Shown piece by piece: positions 6,975 through 15,676 of a stretch of DNA of 64,000 nt. The notes below the pieces were generated by a model, which made no database searches, was not told the origin of the DNA, and was given only the letters and a program-made list of their open reading frames with translations. The translations under genes were made by a program, and so were the position numbers. Origin of the DNA: Rhizobiaceae bacterium (GTDB lineage Bacteria > Pseudomonadota > Alphaproteobacteria > Rhizobiales > Rhizobiaceae); the NCBI GenBank assembly GCA_023953845.1, contig JAMLJC010000002.1, positions 372,001 to 436,000 on the forward strand. Reading direction: 5' to 3'. Position 1 is the stretch's first letter; each line of letters starts with the position of its first letter.

Positions 6975-8336
6975 ATGGGTGTGGTCGCGAAGATGCTGAA
7001 GTGGACCGGCGTTCTGGTCGTCGTCCTTCTCGCGGCTGTTGCGGGATGGCTCTATTTCGCGCCGCCGGAACTTATCCGCGTCGGCAGCGCATACTCGGCC
7101 AAGATCGTCTGCTCGAACGTCTTCATCGCCGGGCGGAACGCCGACGATGTTCTCGGCGACGACGTGCAGGCGCCCGGCCATCCGTTGCTGCGTCTGATGC
7201 GGGTCGAAGTGGACGGGGAGGCGCAAACCGTGACGGCCGCGCTGCTCGGCCGGTTCGGGGCAGGGGTTGCGGTGGCGCGCGACGGGTTGGGCTGCGCGTC
7301 CGTTCCCGATGGCAACGCCGAGGCGGCAAAGGCCATCGGCCTGCCTGTTGCAGCAAGGGTCGTGGCGGACGAGGATGCGTTGTGGCCTGAGGGCAATCGC
7401 GTCGATGCTTCCCAAGAGCCGGCGCTGGCGACGGTTCTAGACGATGCGGATCTGACGGGTCCGGGCATGCGCGCCGTCGTCGTTGTCCATAACGGCCGTA
7501 TCATCGGCGAGCGCTACGGCGAGGATTTTTCAGCGGAAACGCCGTTGCTCGGCTGGTCGATGACGAAGACGGTCAATGCCGCGATCGTCGGCACGCTGGT
7601 CGAGGCAGGCAAGATGGATCCTGGCGCGTCCGGTCTGGTCGAAACGTGGAAGAGCGACGAACGCACGGACATCACGCTCGCCAATCTGATGGCGATGTCA
7701 AGCGGGCTGTCGTTCAACGAGGATTACGGCGACGTGACGGATGTCACGCGCATGCTTTTCCTCGAACCGGACATGGCCGCCTTTGCCGCCGCGCAGCGAT
7801 TGGCAAGCCCTGTCGGAAAGACCTGGAGCTATTCGAGCGGCACGGCTCTTATCCTGTCCCGCCTTTGGCAGCAGGCGGCCGGCGCAGAAGCGCTCGAATG
7901 GCCCCGGCGGGCGCTGTTCGAGCCGCTCGGCATGACCAGCGCCGTGCTGGAGACGGACGAAGCGGGGACTTTCGTGGGCTCGTCCTATCTCTATGCCACG
8001 GCGCGCGACTGGGTGCGGTTCGGGCAGTTTCTGCTGCAGGAAGGCGTCTGGAACGGCCGCGAGCTTCTGCCGCCCGGCTTCGTCCAGTGGATGCGGGAGC
8101 CGGCTCCGGCATCGGACGGGGTCTACGGCAACGGCCAGCTATGGCTGAAGCCGGGCGGGCCGAACGACGTGGCCGGCCTGCCGCCAGACACGTTCTGGCT
8201 GATCGGCCATGACGGCCAGTCCATGGCGTTGGCGCCGTCGAAGCAGCTCATCGTGCTCAGGCTCGGCCTGACGCCGTCCCGGCAGGGGTACAGGCCGCAA
8301 CGGCTTCTCGCCGCAATTGTTTCTGCCATCGAATAG
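6975..8336 (+). CDS. Membrane-anchored serine hydrolase, beta-lactamase/EstB (6-aminohexanoate-dimer hydrolase-like) family
   Basis: 453-aa protein with an N-terminal membrane helix (about residues 9-28), so the catalytic part lies in the periplasm. The class C beta-lactamase-like fold (about 150-450) carries S195-M-T-K198 as the nucleophile/general base motif, a YSSG box where penicillin-binding enzymes have YxN, and a C-terminal GHDGQ in place of KTG. The closest characterised relatives are esterases and 6-aminohexanoate-dimer hydrolases; the true substrate is unknown. I used the ATG at 6975 (GGAGAG with 7-nt spacing). It is divergent from the GH25 gene and stands alone. Confidence 0.82.
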   Translation: MGVVAKMLKWTGVLVVVLLAAVAGWLYFAPPELIRVGSAYSAKIVCSNVFIAGRNADDVLGDDVQAPGHPLLRLMRVEVDGEAQTVTAALLGRFGAGVAVARDGLGCASVPDGNAEAAKAIGLPVAARVVADEDALWPEGNRVDASQEPALATVLDDADLTGPGMRAVVVVHNGRIIGERYGEDFSAETPLLGWSMTKTVNAAIVGTLVEAGKMDPGASGLVETWKSDERTDITLANLMAMSSGLSFNEDYGDVTDVTRMLFLEPDMAAFAAAQRLASPVGKTWSYSSGTALILSRLWQQAAGAEALEWPRRALFEPLGMTSAVLETDEAGTFVGSSYLYATARDWVRFGQFLLQEGVWNGRELLPPGFVQWMREPAPASDGVYGNGQLWLKPGGPNDVAGLPPDTFWLIGHDGQSMALAPSKQLIVLRLGLTPSRQGYRPQRLLAAIVSAIE

Positions 8337-8382
8337 TCGCTCAATCTCCGGGATAGTCAGACAAGCAAGTTTGCGCTTGATC

Positions 8383-8403
8383 ATAACAATTTAGTTATAT
8401 AAC
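8383..8403. promoter_or_regulatory. Candidate operator of the ArsR/SRPBCC pair
   Basis: ATAAC (8383-8387) and GTTAT (8394-8398) form an inverted repeat with a 6-bp spacer, overlapping the 10-bp palindrome GTTATATAAC (8394-8403). It lies 26 bp upstream of the ArsR start in an AT-rich pocket, where an autoregulated ArsR protein would block its own promoter. Confidence 0.55.
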
Positions 8404-8429
8404 ATGATTGACATTAAATGGAAACAGGT

Positions 8430-8768
8430 ATGAGCCGCCTCGATCACGCTTTTGCCGCACTCGCTGATCCCACGCGCCGCGCGATCCTCGCGCGTCTGTC
8501 TCTGGGAGAGGCCACGGTGATGGAACTGGCGAAGCCTTTCGAGATGAGCCAGCCGGCGATTTCGCGTCATCTCAAGGTGCTGGAGGAAGGCGGCCTGATC
8601 ACGCGCCGCGTCGAGGGCACCAAGAGGCCATGCAGGCTCACACCGGGCGGGCTTGGGGAAATCGATGCGTGGCTCGACACGCTCAGGGCCGCACTGACCC
8701 GCAACTATGAGCGGCTCGATACGGTGTTGGCCGCGATGCAGGACGAAGAAGCGGAGGAAATCCCATGA
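8430..8768 (+). CDS. ArsR-family transcriptional regulator
   Basis: 112-aa winged-helix repressor. ADPTRRAILARLSLGEATV is the usual ArsR opening, and MSQPAISRHLKVLEEGGLI is the recognition helix. No ArsR metal-binding cysteine motif is visible, so it likely belongs to the metal-independent ArsR group that travels with SRPBCC genes. It overlaps the next gene by 4 bp (ATGA). An in-frame ATG at 8418 is possible, but it lacks a ribosome site. The palindrome just upstream suggests autoregulation. Confidence 0.9.
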   Translation: MSRLDHAFAALADPTRRAILARLSLGEATVMELAKPFEMSQPAISRHLKVLEEGGLITRRVEGTKRPCRLTPGGLGEIDAWLDTLRAALTRNYERLDTVLAAMQDEEAEEIP

Positions 8769-9247
8769 GCAAACTGACGCTGAAGACCGAGGGCGACACG
8801 CATGTCGTCGTCACGCGGCGCTTCGCCGCCCCGCCGAAGCTGGTGTTTCGTGCGCATACCGAGCCCAAGCTGCTTCAGAAATGGCTGCTCGGCCCCGATG
8901 GATGGACGATGCCGAAATGCATCAGCGATGCGAAGCCGGGCGGCAAGATCCGTTTCGAATGGGCCGACGGGAACGGCAACGGTTTCCATCTCACCGGGGA
9001 GTATCTGGAGGTCGAGCCCTACAGCCGCCTCGTGCATGTCGAGCGAATGCATCTGCCTGATCCCACGCCCGACAACCACGTCGAGACAACGTTCGATGCC
9101 GATGGTGGCGGTACGCTTCTCACGCTGCGCATGACGCTGCCAGATGCCGAAACGCGCAGGGCAATGCTTGCGACCGGCATGGAAGACGGCATGGAGGCGA
9201 GCTACGCACGGCTTGAGAACATGGCCATGGCAGGAGTGGTGGCGTGA
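8765..9247 (+). CDS. SRPBCC (AHSA1/START-like) domain protein
   Basis: 160-aa soluble protein of the activator-of-Hsp90-ATPase-homologue/polyketide-cyclase-like group, a helix-grip fold that binds hydrophobic ligands. Family marks are TRRFAAPPKLVFRAHTEP and the LLGPDGWTMP stretch at the N terminus, a central GEYLEVEPYSRLVHVE, and a C-terminal helix GMEDGMEASYARLENM. It is translationally coupled to the ArsR gene, a very common pair in proteobacteria; the ligand is unknown. The protein may detoxify or carry a small hydrophobic compound sensed by the system (inference). Confidence 0.88.
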   Translation: MSKLTLKTEGDTHVVVTRRFAAPPKLVFRAHTEPKLLQKWLLGPDGWTMPKCISDAKPGGKIRFEWADGNGNGFHLTGEYLEVEPYSRLVHVERMHLPDPTPDNHVETTFDADGGGTLLTLRMTLPDAETRRAMLATGMEDGMEASYARLENMAMAGVVA

Positions 9248-9331
9248 GGACAACCGCAACGCTTGCGATGTTGAGCCGCAGCGACCATGCTCGGGGCGAC
9301 GACGGCATTCCGTCGACACCCGGAGAAGTGT

Positions 9332-9721
9332 ATGCCACGACACGATTTCGATCCGGCGACTATTACTCCCGATGGCCGCCCGCCAGCCAAGGCACGGCTT
9401 TTCGACGGTTCACTCGCCGGCCCGTATCGCGGATCGGTGAATGGCGAGGCGCTGGGCACGCAGGTCACCGTGCTCACCTACGGCAATGACGAGCCTGGCA
9501 CCGGACCAAAGCTGCATGTGCATCCCTATGACGAGATCTTCGTGCTCCAGGAGGGCAATGCGAGGTTCTTCGTCGGCGATCAGGTGATCGAGGCAACGGC
9601 GGGCGAGACCGTGCTCGGCCCCGCCGGTCTGCCGCACAAATTCATCAATCTCGGCCCGGGACGGTTCCAGACTCTCGATATTCACCTTTCGCCGCGCTGG
9701 ATTCAGACCGATCTGGAGTGA
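9332..9721 (+). CDS. Cupin domain protein
   Basis: 129-aa single-domain cupin. The metal-binding motifs are visible: HVHPYDEIFVLQEG (motif 1, two His and one Glu) and AGLPHKFINLG (motif 2, His). It is probably cytosolic. I used the ATG at 9332, preceded by GGAG; the frame stays open to 9287. It follows the ArsR/SRPBCC pair by 84 bp and may share its transcript, and it converges with the hydantoinase gene 12 bp away. Substrate is unknown; small cupins of this kind include sugar-binding proteins and dioxygenases. Confidence 0.85.
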   Translation: MPRHDFDPATITPDGRPPAKARLFDGSLAGPYRGSVNGEALGTQVTVLTYGNDEPGTGPKLHVHPYDEIFVLQEGNARFFVGDQVIEATAGETVLGPAGLPHKFINLGPGRFQTLDIHLSPRWIQTDLE

Positions 9722-9733
9722 AGACGCTCCCGT

Positions 9734-12700
9734 CTATTCGCTGCCGAAACCGCCCGCCGTCGGCGTCGTGACGATGACGGCCTCGCCGGCCTCCAGCACG
9801 GTCTGGTCGCAGGCTCTCAGGGTTTCGACGGCGCCGTCGCTGCGGCGCACTTTCGTCGAACCGGCCTCGCCGTCACCGCCGCCGTCAAGGCCTTGCGGCG
9901 GGCGATTACGGTGCGACGACAGGATGGCGCATTCCATGCGTTCCAGAAAACGGACGGTGCGTTTCGTGCCGTCGCCGGCACGCCATCTGCCCTTGCCGCC
10001 CGAACCCTCGCGGATATGGAAATCCTCCAGCAGGACCGGAAAGCGCAGTTCGAGGATTTCGGGATCTGTGAGGCGGGAATTGGTCATGTGGACGTGCACG
10101 CCCGACGTGCCATTGAAGCCGCGGCCAGAGTTCACCCGGCCGGCAGGCGAGCCGGAGCAGATCGTCTCGTAGTACTGGTAGGTTTCGTTGCCGTAGGTCA
10201 GGTTGTTCATCGTGCCCTGGCTGTTGGCGAGCGCGCCCATGGCGCCGAACAGGGCGTTGGTGACGTGCTGCGACGTCTCGACATTGCCGGCGACGACCGC
10301 TGCCGGGTAGGCGGGGCGCAGCATGCAGCCATCCGGTATGACGATGTTGACCGGCCTGAGGCAGGCGGCATTCATCGGGATGTTATCCTCGACCATGACG
10401 CGGAAGGCGTAGAGCACGGCGGCGCGCGCCACCGGTTCCGGCGCGTTGAAATTGTTCTTCATCACCGGCGAGGTTCCGGTGAAGTCGACGGTCGCTTCGC
10501 GTTTCTTGCGGTCGACGGTGATCTTCACCTTGATGATCTGGCCGGTGTCCGTCGGGTATTCGTATTCCGAGACGTCTGGCAGCCGCTCCAGCACGCGCCG
10601 GACGCTTTCGGCCGCATTGTCCTGAACGTGGCCCATATAGGCGTTGACGACGCCGAGGCCGAAATGGGCGACCATCTTGCGCAACTCGGCAACGCCCTTC
10701 TCGTTGGCGGCGATCTGCGCCTTGAGGTCAGCGATGTTCTGGTGCGGGTTGCGGGCGGGGTAGGGATGGTCGGTCAGGAGTTCGTGCAGTTCCTTCTCGC
10801 GGAAGCGGCCGCGCTCGACGATGCGGAAATTGTCGAAAAGCACGCCTTCCTCGTCCACCGTCGTCGCCAGCGGCGTCATGGAGCCGGGAGCCGTGCCGCC
10901 GACATCGGCGTGATGGCCGCGCGAGGCCACCCAGAAGAGGATGTTGCCTCTGTCGTCGCTGAAGACCGGCGTCACCACGGTGATGTCCGGCAGGTGCGTG
11001 CCGCCATTGTACGGCGCGTTCAGTGCGAAAACGTCGCCCGGATGGATGTCGCCTTCGTTCAGCCGGATGATCGTCTCGACGGAGCGGTCCATGGAGCCGA
11101 GATGCACCGGCATGTGGGGGGCGTTGGCGACCAGCGCGCCGTCGCTGTCGAAGACCGCGCAGGAGAAATCGAGCCGTTCCTTGATGTTCACCGAATAGGC
11201 GGTGTTCTGGAGCGTCACGCCCATCTGCTCGGCGATCGACATGAAGAGGTTGTTGAACACCTCCAGCATGACCGGGTCGGCTGCCGTTCCAAGCGCGGCG
11301 CGGCGCGTCTTTCTTTCGATGCGGCGCAGAAGAACATGATCCTTGGCGGTGATCGTCGCCTGCCAGCCCGGCTCCACGACGATCGTCTGGTGGCTCTCGA
11401 TGATGAGAGCGGGGCCGGCCACGCGATGGCCCGGCTTCAGCGTTTCCCGGCGGAAAATGCCGCTTTCATGCCGTGCGCCTTCGGTGAAGATTCGTCTGGT
11501 TTCGGAAGGCTTTGCCGCCCGGTCCTCGGTTTCCGAATCAACTTCGCTGCGGCCTTTTTCGCTGACGTCGACGCCTTCGACGCCAACCGTTTCCACGATC
11601 ATCGGCTTGTTGTCGTAGATGAAGCCGAACTGGGCCTTGTGGGCTGCTTCGAAAGCCTGCCGCGCCTGCCCGATGGAGCCCTCCGTGAAGTCGACCGGCA
11701 GCGCGGTGTCCGTGCCGTCATAGCGGATGTGCAGCACGGGTCTGGTCGAGGCCGTCGCTTCCTCCACGCCCTGCGCGGCCAGTTCGGACAGCACGGCGGC
11801 GCGAAGGCTTTCGATCAATTCGCCGATGGCCGTCAGCGAATCCTCCGCGAGGGGCAGGAGCAGTGCCTGCTGGCGGGAGGCGAAGACGGATGCGAGGCCG
11901 ATGCCGTAGGCCGAGAGCAGGCCGGAGAAGGGGTGGATGAGCACCGCCTCCATGCCGAGCGCGTCGGCGACGAGGCAGGCATGCTGGCCGCCCGCGCCGC
12001 CAAAACAGTTGAGCAGATATTCGGTGACGTCGTAGCCGCGCTGGACGGAAATCTTCTTGATGGCGTTCGCCATGTTCTCGACGGCGATGGTGACGAAACC
12101 CTCGGCCACCGCTTCCGGCGTCCGGCCGTCGCCGATCTCGGCGGCAAGCGCCTCGAATTTCTCGCGCACGATTTCAGTGTCGAGCGGCTGATCCTGGGCA
12201 GGCCCGAAGATTTTCGGAAAGAAGTCCGGCTGCAGCTTGCCCAGCATGACGTTGGCGTCGGTGACGGCCAGCGGTCCGCCGCGCCGGTAGCAGGCCGGAC
12301 CGGGATTGGCGCCGGCGGAATCCGGTCCGGCGCGGAAACGGCCGGCCTCGAAATGCAGGATCGAGCCGCCGCCCGCCGCGACGGTGTGGATGCGCATCAT
12401 CGGGGCGCGCACGCGCACGCCGGCCACTTCCGTGTCGAAGGCGCGCTCATATTCGCCGTCGTAATGGGCGACGTCGGTCGAGGTGCCGCCCATGTCAAAG
12501 CCGATCACCTTGTCGAAGCCGGCGAGCCTCGCCGTCTCCACCATGCCGACCACGCCGCCGGCCGGGCCGGAGAGCAATGCGTCCTTGCCCTGGAACATGT
12601 CGGCGGCGGTGAGGCCGCCCGACGACATCATGAACATCAATCTTGGGCTCACGGCCGCGTGCTCGCTTCGCTCGCTGGCCTCCGCCGGGGCGGCCGACGA

Positions 12701-13441
12701 CGGCCGCCGCGCGGTCGCGCTTGCGGGCTTCGCCCGTTCCGTTTCGATTCCCAGTTCACCCGCCACGTGGCTCACATACCTGCTCAGGATCGGGGAGAGA
12801 TAGGCGTCGACCACGGTGGTGTCGCCACGGCCGACCAGCTTCACCAGCGGTGAGACCTCGTGGCTGACCGAGACCTGGCCGAAGCCGATCCGGCGGCAGA
12901 CCTTCGCCACCGCCTGCTCGTGTTCGGGAAACTTCCAGGCGTGCATGAAGACGATGGCGACGGCGTCGATGCCGTCGGCGCGGGCCTGTTCGATCGCCGG
13001 CTTGACCGAAGCGATGTCGAGCAGCTTTTCCACGCAACCGTCGGCGCGCACGCGCTCCTCGACCTCGACGACGCGTTCGTAGAGCTGCTCAGGGAGGATG
13101 ATCTCCTTGGCGAAGATGTCGGGCCGGGCCTGATAGGCGATGCGCAGAGCATCGCGGAAGCCCCTGGTGATGAGGAGGAGGACACGGTCACCCTTGCGCT
13201 CCAGCAGCGCGTTGGTGGCGACCGTGGTGCCCATCTTGATGTCGCCGATGCGGCCGGTGGGGATGGGATCGCCTGTCTTGAGGCCGAGAAGGTCGCGGAT
13301 GCCCTGGATGGCGGCGTCGCGGTAGGCTTCCGGGTTTTCCGAGAGCAGCTTGCGCGGATGCAGGCCGCCGTCGGGCGCGCGGCCGACAATATCGGTGAAG
13401 GTGCCGCCACGATCGATCCAGAAATCCCAGCGTCCACTCAT
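9734..13441 (-). CDS. Fused hydantoinase A/B (5-oxoprolinase-type, ATP-dependent) enzyme
   Basis: 1235-aa cytosolic enzyme with the HyuA half (about 1-720) and HyuB half (about 735-1235) on one chain, as in eukaryotic and bacterial 5-oxoprolinases. HyuA marks are IDRGGTFTDIV near the N terminus, GFDMGGTSTDVA, and AAGGGSIL. HyuB opens with DPVMLEVFNNLF and contains SRGHHADVGG and APYNGGTHLPD. It would open a cyclic amide such as 5-oxoproline or a hydantoin using ATP. I used the ATG at 13441 with a weak GAGGG upstream. Odd feature: residues about 233-266, an Ala/Ser/Glu-rich stretch before RLMFMMSSGG, look like an in-frame insert homologous to one in the UvrD of this window. Substrate is not certain. 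Confidence 0.88.
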   Translation of the reverse strand: MSGRWDFWIDRGGTFTDIVGRAPDGGLHPRKLLSENPEAYRDAAIQGIRDLLGLKTGDPIPTGRIGDIKMGTTVATNALLERKGDRVLLLITRGFRDALRIAYQARPDIFAKEIILPEQLYERVVEVEERVRADGCVEKLLDIASVKPAIEQARADGIDAVAIVFMHAWKFPEHEQAVAKVCRRIGFGQVSVSHEVSPLVKLVGRGDTTVVDAYLSPILSRYVSHVAGELGIETERAKPASATARRPSSAAPAEASERSEHAAVSPRLMFMMSSGGLTAADMFQGKDALLSGPAGGVVGMVETARLAGFDKVIGFDMGGTSTDVAHYDGEYERAFDTEVAGVRVRAPMMRIHTVAAGGGSILHFEAGRFRAGPDSAGANPGPACYRRGGPLAVTDANVMLGKLQPDFFPKIFGPAQDQPLDTEIVREKFEALAAEIGDGRTPEAVAEGFVTIAVENMANAIKKISVQRGYDVTEYLLNCFGGAGGQHACLVADALGMEAVLIHPFSGLLSAYGIGLASVFASRQQALLLPLAEDSLTAIGELIESLRAAVLSELAAQGVEEATASTRPVLHIRYDGTDTALPVDFTEGSIGQARQAFEAAHKAQFGFIYDNKPMIVETVGVEGVDVSEKGRSEVDSETEDRAAKPSETRRIFTEGARHESGIFRRETLKPGHRVAGPALIIESHQTIVVEPGWQATITAKDHVLLRRIERKTRRAALGTAADPVMLEVFNNLFMSIAEQMGVTLQNTAYSVNIKERLDFSCAVFDSDGALVANAPHMPVHLGSMDRSVETIIRLNEGDIHPGDVFALNAPYNGGTHLPDITVVTPVFSDDRGNILFWVASRGHHADVGGTAPGSMTPLATTVDEEGVLFDNFRIVERGRFREKELHELLTDHPYPARNPHQNIADLKAQIAANEKGVAELRKMVAHFGLGVVNAYMGHVQDNAAESVRRVLERLPDVSEYEYPTDTGQIIKVKITVDRKKREATVDFTGTSPVMKNNFNAPEPVARAAVLYAFRVMVEDNIPMNAACLRPVNIVIPDGCMLRPAYPAAVVAGNVETSQHVTNALFGAMGALANSQGTMNNLTYGNETYQYYETICSGSPAGRVNSGRGFNGTSGVHVHMTNSRLTDPEILELRFPVLLEDFHIREGSGGKGRWRAGDGTKRTVRFLERMECAILSSHRNRPPQGLDGGGDGEAGSTKVRRSDGAVETLRACDQTVLEAGEAVIVTTPTAGGFGSE
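12647..12744 (-). repeat. In-frame palindromic repeat insert, copy A (inside the hydantoinase gene)
   Basis: About 98 bp that align, with few gaps, to 57167-57277 inside uvrD, in the same orientation relative to the host gene. The best conserved block reads GGTCGCGCTTGCGGGCTTCG on + (GGTCGGGCTTGCGGCCTTCG in copy B). The terminal hairpin CGGGC-ttc-GCCCG (12724-12736) is kept in copy B as CGGCC-ttc-GGCCG, a compensatory change. It translates to low-complexity residues including SAAPAEAS. It resembles in principle the in-frame palindromic elements of Rickettsia. Confidence 0.6.
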
Positions 13442-13684
13442 GGCGTTTCCCTCTCGCGCAAGCACTCTACATATCCGTGCAGAGCAAATGATCGGAGCAT
13501 CGTCAATGACTCCGGATCGCGCATGCTGTTTCGAACGATGAGGCTGCCTGAGACAGGGCTCTTCTGACGTTTCATTACGCCCTGTAAGCCGATGTGAATG
13601 ACTTCACGAATTCGTGCGCATTTCTCCTCCGACCGTCCGGACCGTAAAGGAACGGCCGGGCGCATTTTGAGAAGGAGAGCTGAC

Positions 13685-13891
13685 ATGAAGAAGCTTATTC
13701 TGGCCGCTGTTTCCGCCGCTGCCCTTTTCGGTGTCGCCGCGTGCAGCGACAGCGGGACCGGCACCGACACGACCACGACGCAGAGCACCAATCCGCCGGT
13801 CACCGATCCGGCAGCTCCGACCGTGCAGCCGACCGAGCCTGCTCCTGCGGAGAAGCCGCTCGAACCCGCTCCGGCAGCTCCGGCTCAGTAA
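13685..13891 (+). CDS. Small Pro/Thr-rich lipoprotein
   Basis: 68-aa predicted lipoprotein. MKKLILAAVSAAALFGVAAC is a signal peptide with lipobox VAAC, followed by an Asp/Thr-rich then Pro/Ala/Glu-rich disordered tail. AAGGAG lies 8 nt before the ATG, and a strong terminator follows, so this is a single-gene transcript. It would be anchored in the inner or outer membrane facing the periplasm. No named family is recognised, and a function cannot be inferred. A 12-bp palindrome CACGAATTCGTG at 13605-13616 lies in its upstream region. Confidence 0.75.
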   Translation: MKKLILAAVSAAALFGVAACSDSGTGTDTTTTQSTNPPVTDPAAPTVQPTEPAPAEKPLEPAPAAPAQ

Positions 13892-13915
13892 CGGGGATAT
13901 AAGATCTCCATTCAG

Positions 13916-13940
13916 CGGCCGGGCTTGCCCGGCCGTTTTT
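13916..13940 (+). terminator. Intrinsic terminator of the small lipoprotein gene
   Basis: CGGCCGGGC (13916-13924) pairs with GCCCGGCCG (13927-13935) and is followed by TTTTT. It lies 24 bp after the stop codon. The convergent EamA gene ends 10 bp further on. Confidence 0.88.
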
Positions 13941-13949
13941 ATTGCGGAA

Positions 13950-14840
13950 TCAGCGCGAAACGCGTGCGCGGCGTCCGAGCACAACCACGCCTACCACAAG
14001 CAGTGCGAAGATCGCAGTGCGCGGTCCGATCGTTTCTCCGAGCAGCAAAGCAGAGAAGGCGAGCGTGAAGAAGGATTGCAGCAATTGCACCTGGCTGACG
14101 CGCGCGATACCGCCCATGCCAAGTCCGATGTTCCAGGCGAAAAAGCCGAGCAGCATGGAAAAGAAGCTGAGGTAGAAGAAAGCGACCGTCTCGGCAGGGG
14201 AGGCGTGCCAGTAGACCGGGTCGAATATGAATATGCTGACGGGAACTGAAATCGGCGCCGTCGTCACGAGCGACCAGCATATCACTTCCCATCCGGGCAT
14301 TCGCTGCGAGAGCTTGCCGGATATGACATAGCCGAGGCTGGCGGAGATGGCGGCGGCGAACAGCCACAGATCACCCGCGGTGAGGACCATGCCGTTGTCC
14401 CCGATTGCGAAGGCCACAACCAGGAATGCGCCGAGAACGCCGAACATCCAGAACAGAGGCGATGGCCGTTCGCCCATGAAAAGCGCGGCGAAGACGCTGG
14501 TGGCAAGCGGCAGGATGCCCAGCACCACGCCGCCATGGGACGCGGGTACGGTTTGCATGGCGATCGAGGAAAAGATCGGAAAGCCGAAGACGAGCAGCAC
14601 TCCCGCGGCGAACAGGGCCACGACATCCTTCCGTGGGAACGGCTTGCGCAGGAGCAGCAACAGGAATCCGGCCGCGACCGAGGCAAGCGCGGCCCGGCCG
14701 CAGGCGACGAATGAAGGGCTGAACACCTCGACCGCGACGCGCGTTGCCGGAAGCGTGCCGCCGAAGATGGCGACGCCGACCAGCCCGAGCAGCAGGCCGA
14801 TCGTCTCCCTCGAGAAGCGCGGAGCGGGTGAAGTGTCCAT
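13950..14840 (-). CDS. EamA/DMT-family transporter
   Basis: 296-aa inner membrane protein with about ten hydrophobic segments in two EamA repeats (about 14-145 and 157-290), as in RhaT/YdcZ-type drug/metabolite exporters. Typical marks are FGGTLPATRVAV in helix 1 and the second-repeat FFSMLLGFFAWNIGLGMGGIARVSQVQLLQ. Likely an exporter of small metabolites or amino acids; the substrate is unknown. ATG at 14840 chosen; a TTG two codons upstream is possible. It is divergent from the djlA-like gene. Confidence 0.85.
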   Translation of the reverse strand: MDTSPAPRFSRETIGLLLGLVGVAIFGGTLPATRVAVEVFSPSFVACGRAALASVAAGFLLLLLRKPFPRKDVVALFAAGVLLVFGFPIFSSIAMQTVPASHGGVVLGILPLATSVFAALFMGERPSPLFWMFGVLGAFLVVAFAIGDNGMVLTAGDLWLFAAAISASLGYVISGKLSQRMPGWEVICWSLVTTAPISVPVSIFIFDPVYWHASPAETVAFFYLSFFSMLLGFFAWNIGLGMGGIARVSQVQLLQSFFTLAFSALLLGETIGPRTAIFALLVVGVVVLGRRARVSR

Positions 14841-14959
14841 CGGCAAGGGTTAGCGTCGGAACCGGCAGCACGTCGCGGCCAATCCATTGGACCAGCGAAC
14901 TCATGCGCACCGCGCGGCGCGGCTTCAATCCCGTCCCGAAACCACATAAGACAGCATTC

Positions 14960-15676
14960 ATGTCCATTTGGTCCCGAATTGGCGAATTTGCGCGTCGCGT
15001 GTCGGCGTCGGCTTCCGCCGGCGCCGTCGACGTTGCCGCCGCGTTGCGCAATGCGTTTGCCGGCGATCCCGAACTTCGCCGGAAAGTGGCGTTCTCCGTC
15101 GCCATGATCGCGCTTTCCGCCAAGATGGCGAAGGCCGACGGCGTCGTGACGCAGGACGAGGTGCGAGCCTTCCAGCAGATTTTCGCCGTGCCGCCGAAGG
15201 AGGCGCGGAATGTTTCCCGTCTCTATACGCTGGCCCAGGCCGACATTGCCGGTTTCGAGAGTTATGCGGCGCAAATGGCTGCGCTATGCGGCTCGGGCAC
15301 GCGCAACTGCATGATGCTGGAGGACATACTCGACGGCCTTTTCCACATCGCCAAGGCCGACGGCGTGCTGCATGAGCGGGAAGGGCGCTTCCTGCACCGC
15401 ATCGCGGAAATCTTCGAGATCGAGGAAGATCACTATCAGAGCATTCTGGCGCGACACGTGAACATCGGGGCCGCAGATCCCTATGTCGTGCTCGGCATCG
15501 AGCGGGGGCAGCCGCTGGACGAGGTCAAGAAGCAGTACCGGAAGCTGGTGTCCGAGAACCATCCCGACCGTCTGATCGCGCGTGGGGTGCCGGAAGAATT
15601 CATTGCGCTCGCGACGACACGCATCGCCGCCATCAACGCGGCCTATGAGCTGATCGAGAGGGGGCTGAGGCTGTGA
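14960..15676 (+). CDS. DjlA-like J-domain protein with TerB domain
   Basis: 238 aa: TerB/tellurite-resistance-like helical domain (about 40-165) followed by a C-terminal J domain (about 172-236), the DjlA layout. The J-domain HPD is present in SENHPDRL, after DPYVVLGIERGQPLDEVKKQYRKL. Unlike E. coli DjlA it has no obvious N-terminal membrane helix. It would stimulate DnaK ATPase. ATG at 14960 gives a normal start, and longer frames upstream look like chance. The stop overlaps the GTG start of the amidase gene, so the two are one transcript. Confidence 0.86.
   Translation: MSIWSRIGEFARRVSASASAGAVDVAAALRNAFAGDPELRRKVAFSVAMIALSAKMAKADGVVTQDEVRAFQQIFAVPPKEARNVSRLYTLAQADIAGFESYAAQMAALCGSGTRNCMMLEDILDGLFHIAKADGVLHEREGRFLHRIAEIFEIEEDHYQSILARHVNIGAADPYVVLGIERGQPLDEVKKQYRKLVSENHPDRLIARGVPEEFIALATTRIAAINAAYELIERGLRL

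Noticed and set aside
9893..12853. Open frame of 986 codons on +, opposite the hydantoinase gene
   Set aside because: The minus strand shows clear HyuA/HyuB motifs throughout; the + frame is composed of His/Arg/Gly/Ala-rich residues without domains, a typical antisense shadow in GC-rich DNA.
13605..13616. 12-bp palindrome CACGAATTCGTG upstream of the small lipoprotein
   Set aside because: No second copy or known matching regulator; a single 12-bp palindrome centred on an EcoRI-like GAATTC is not enough to call an operator.
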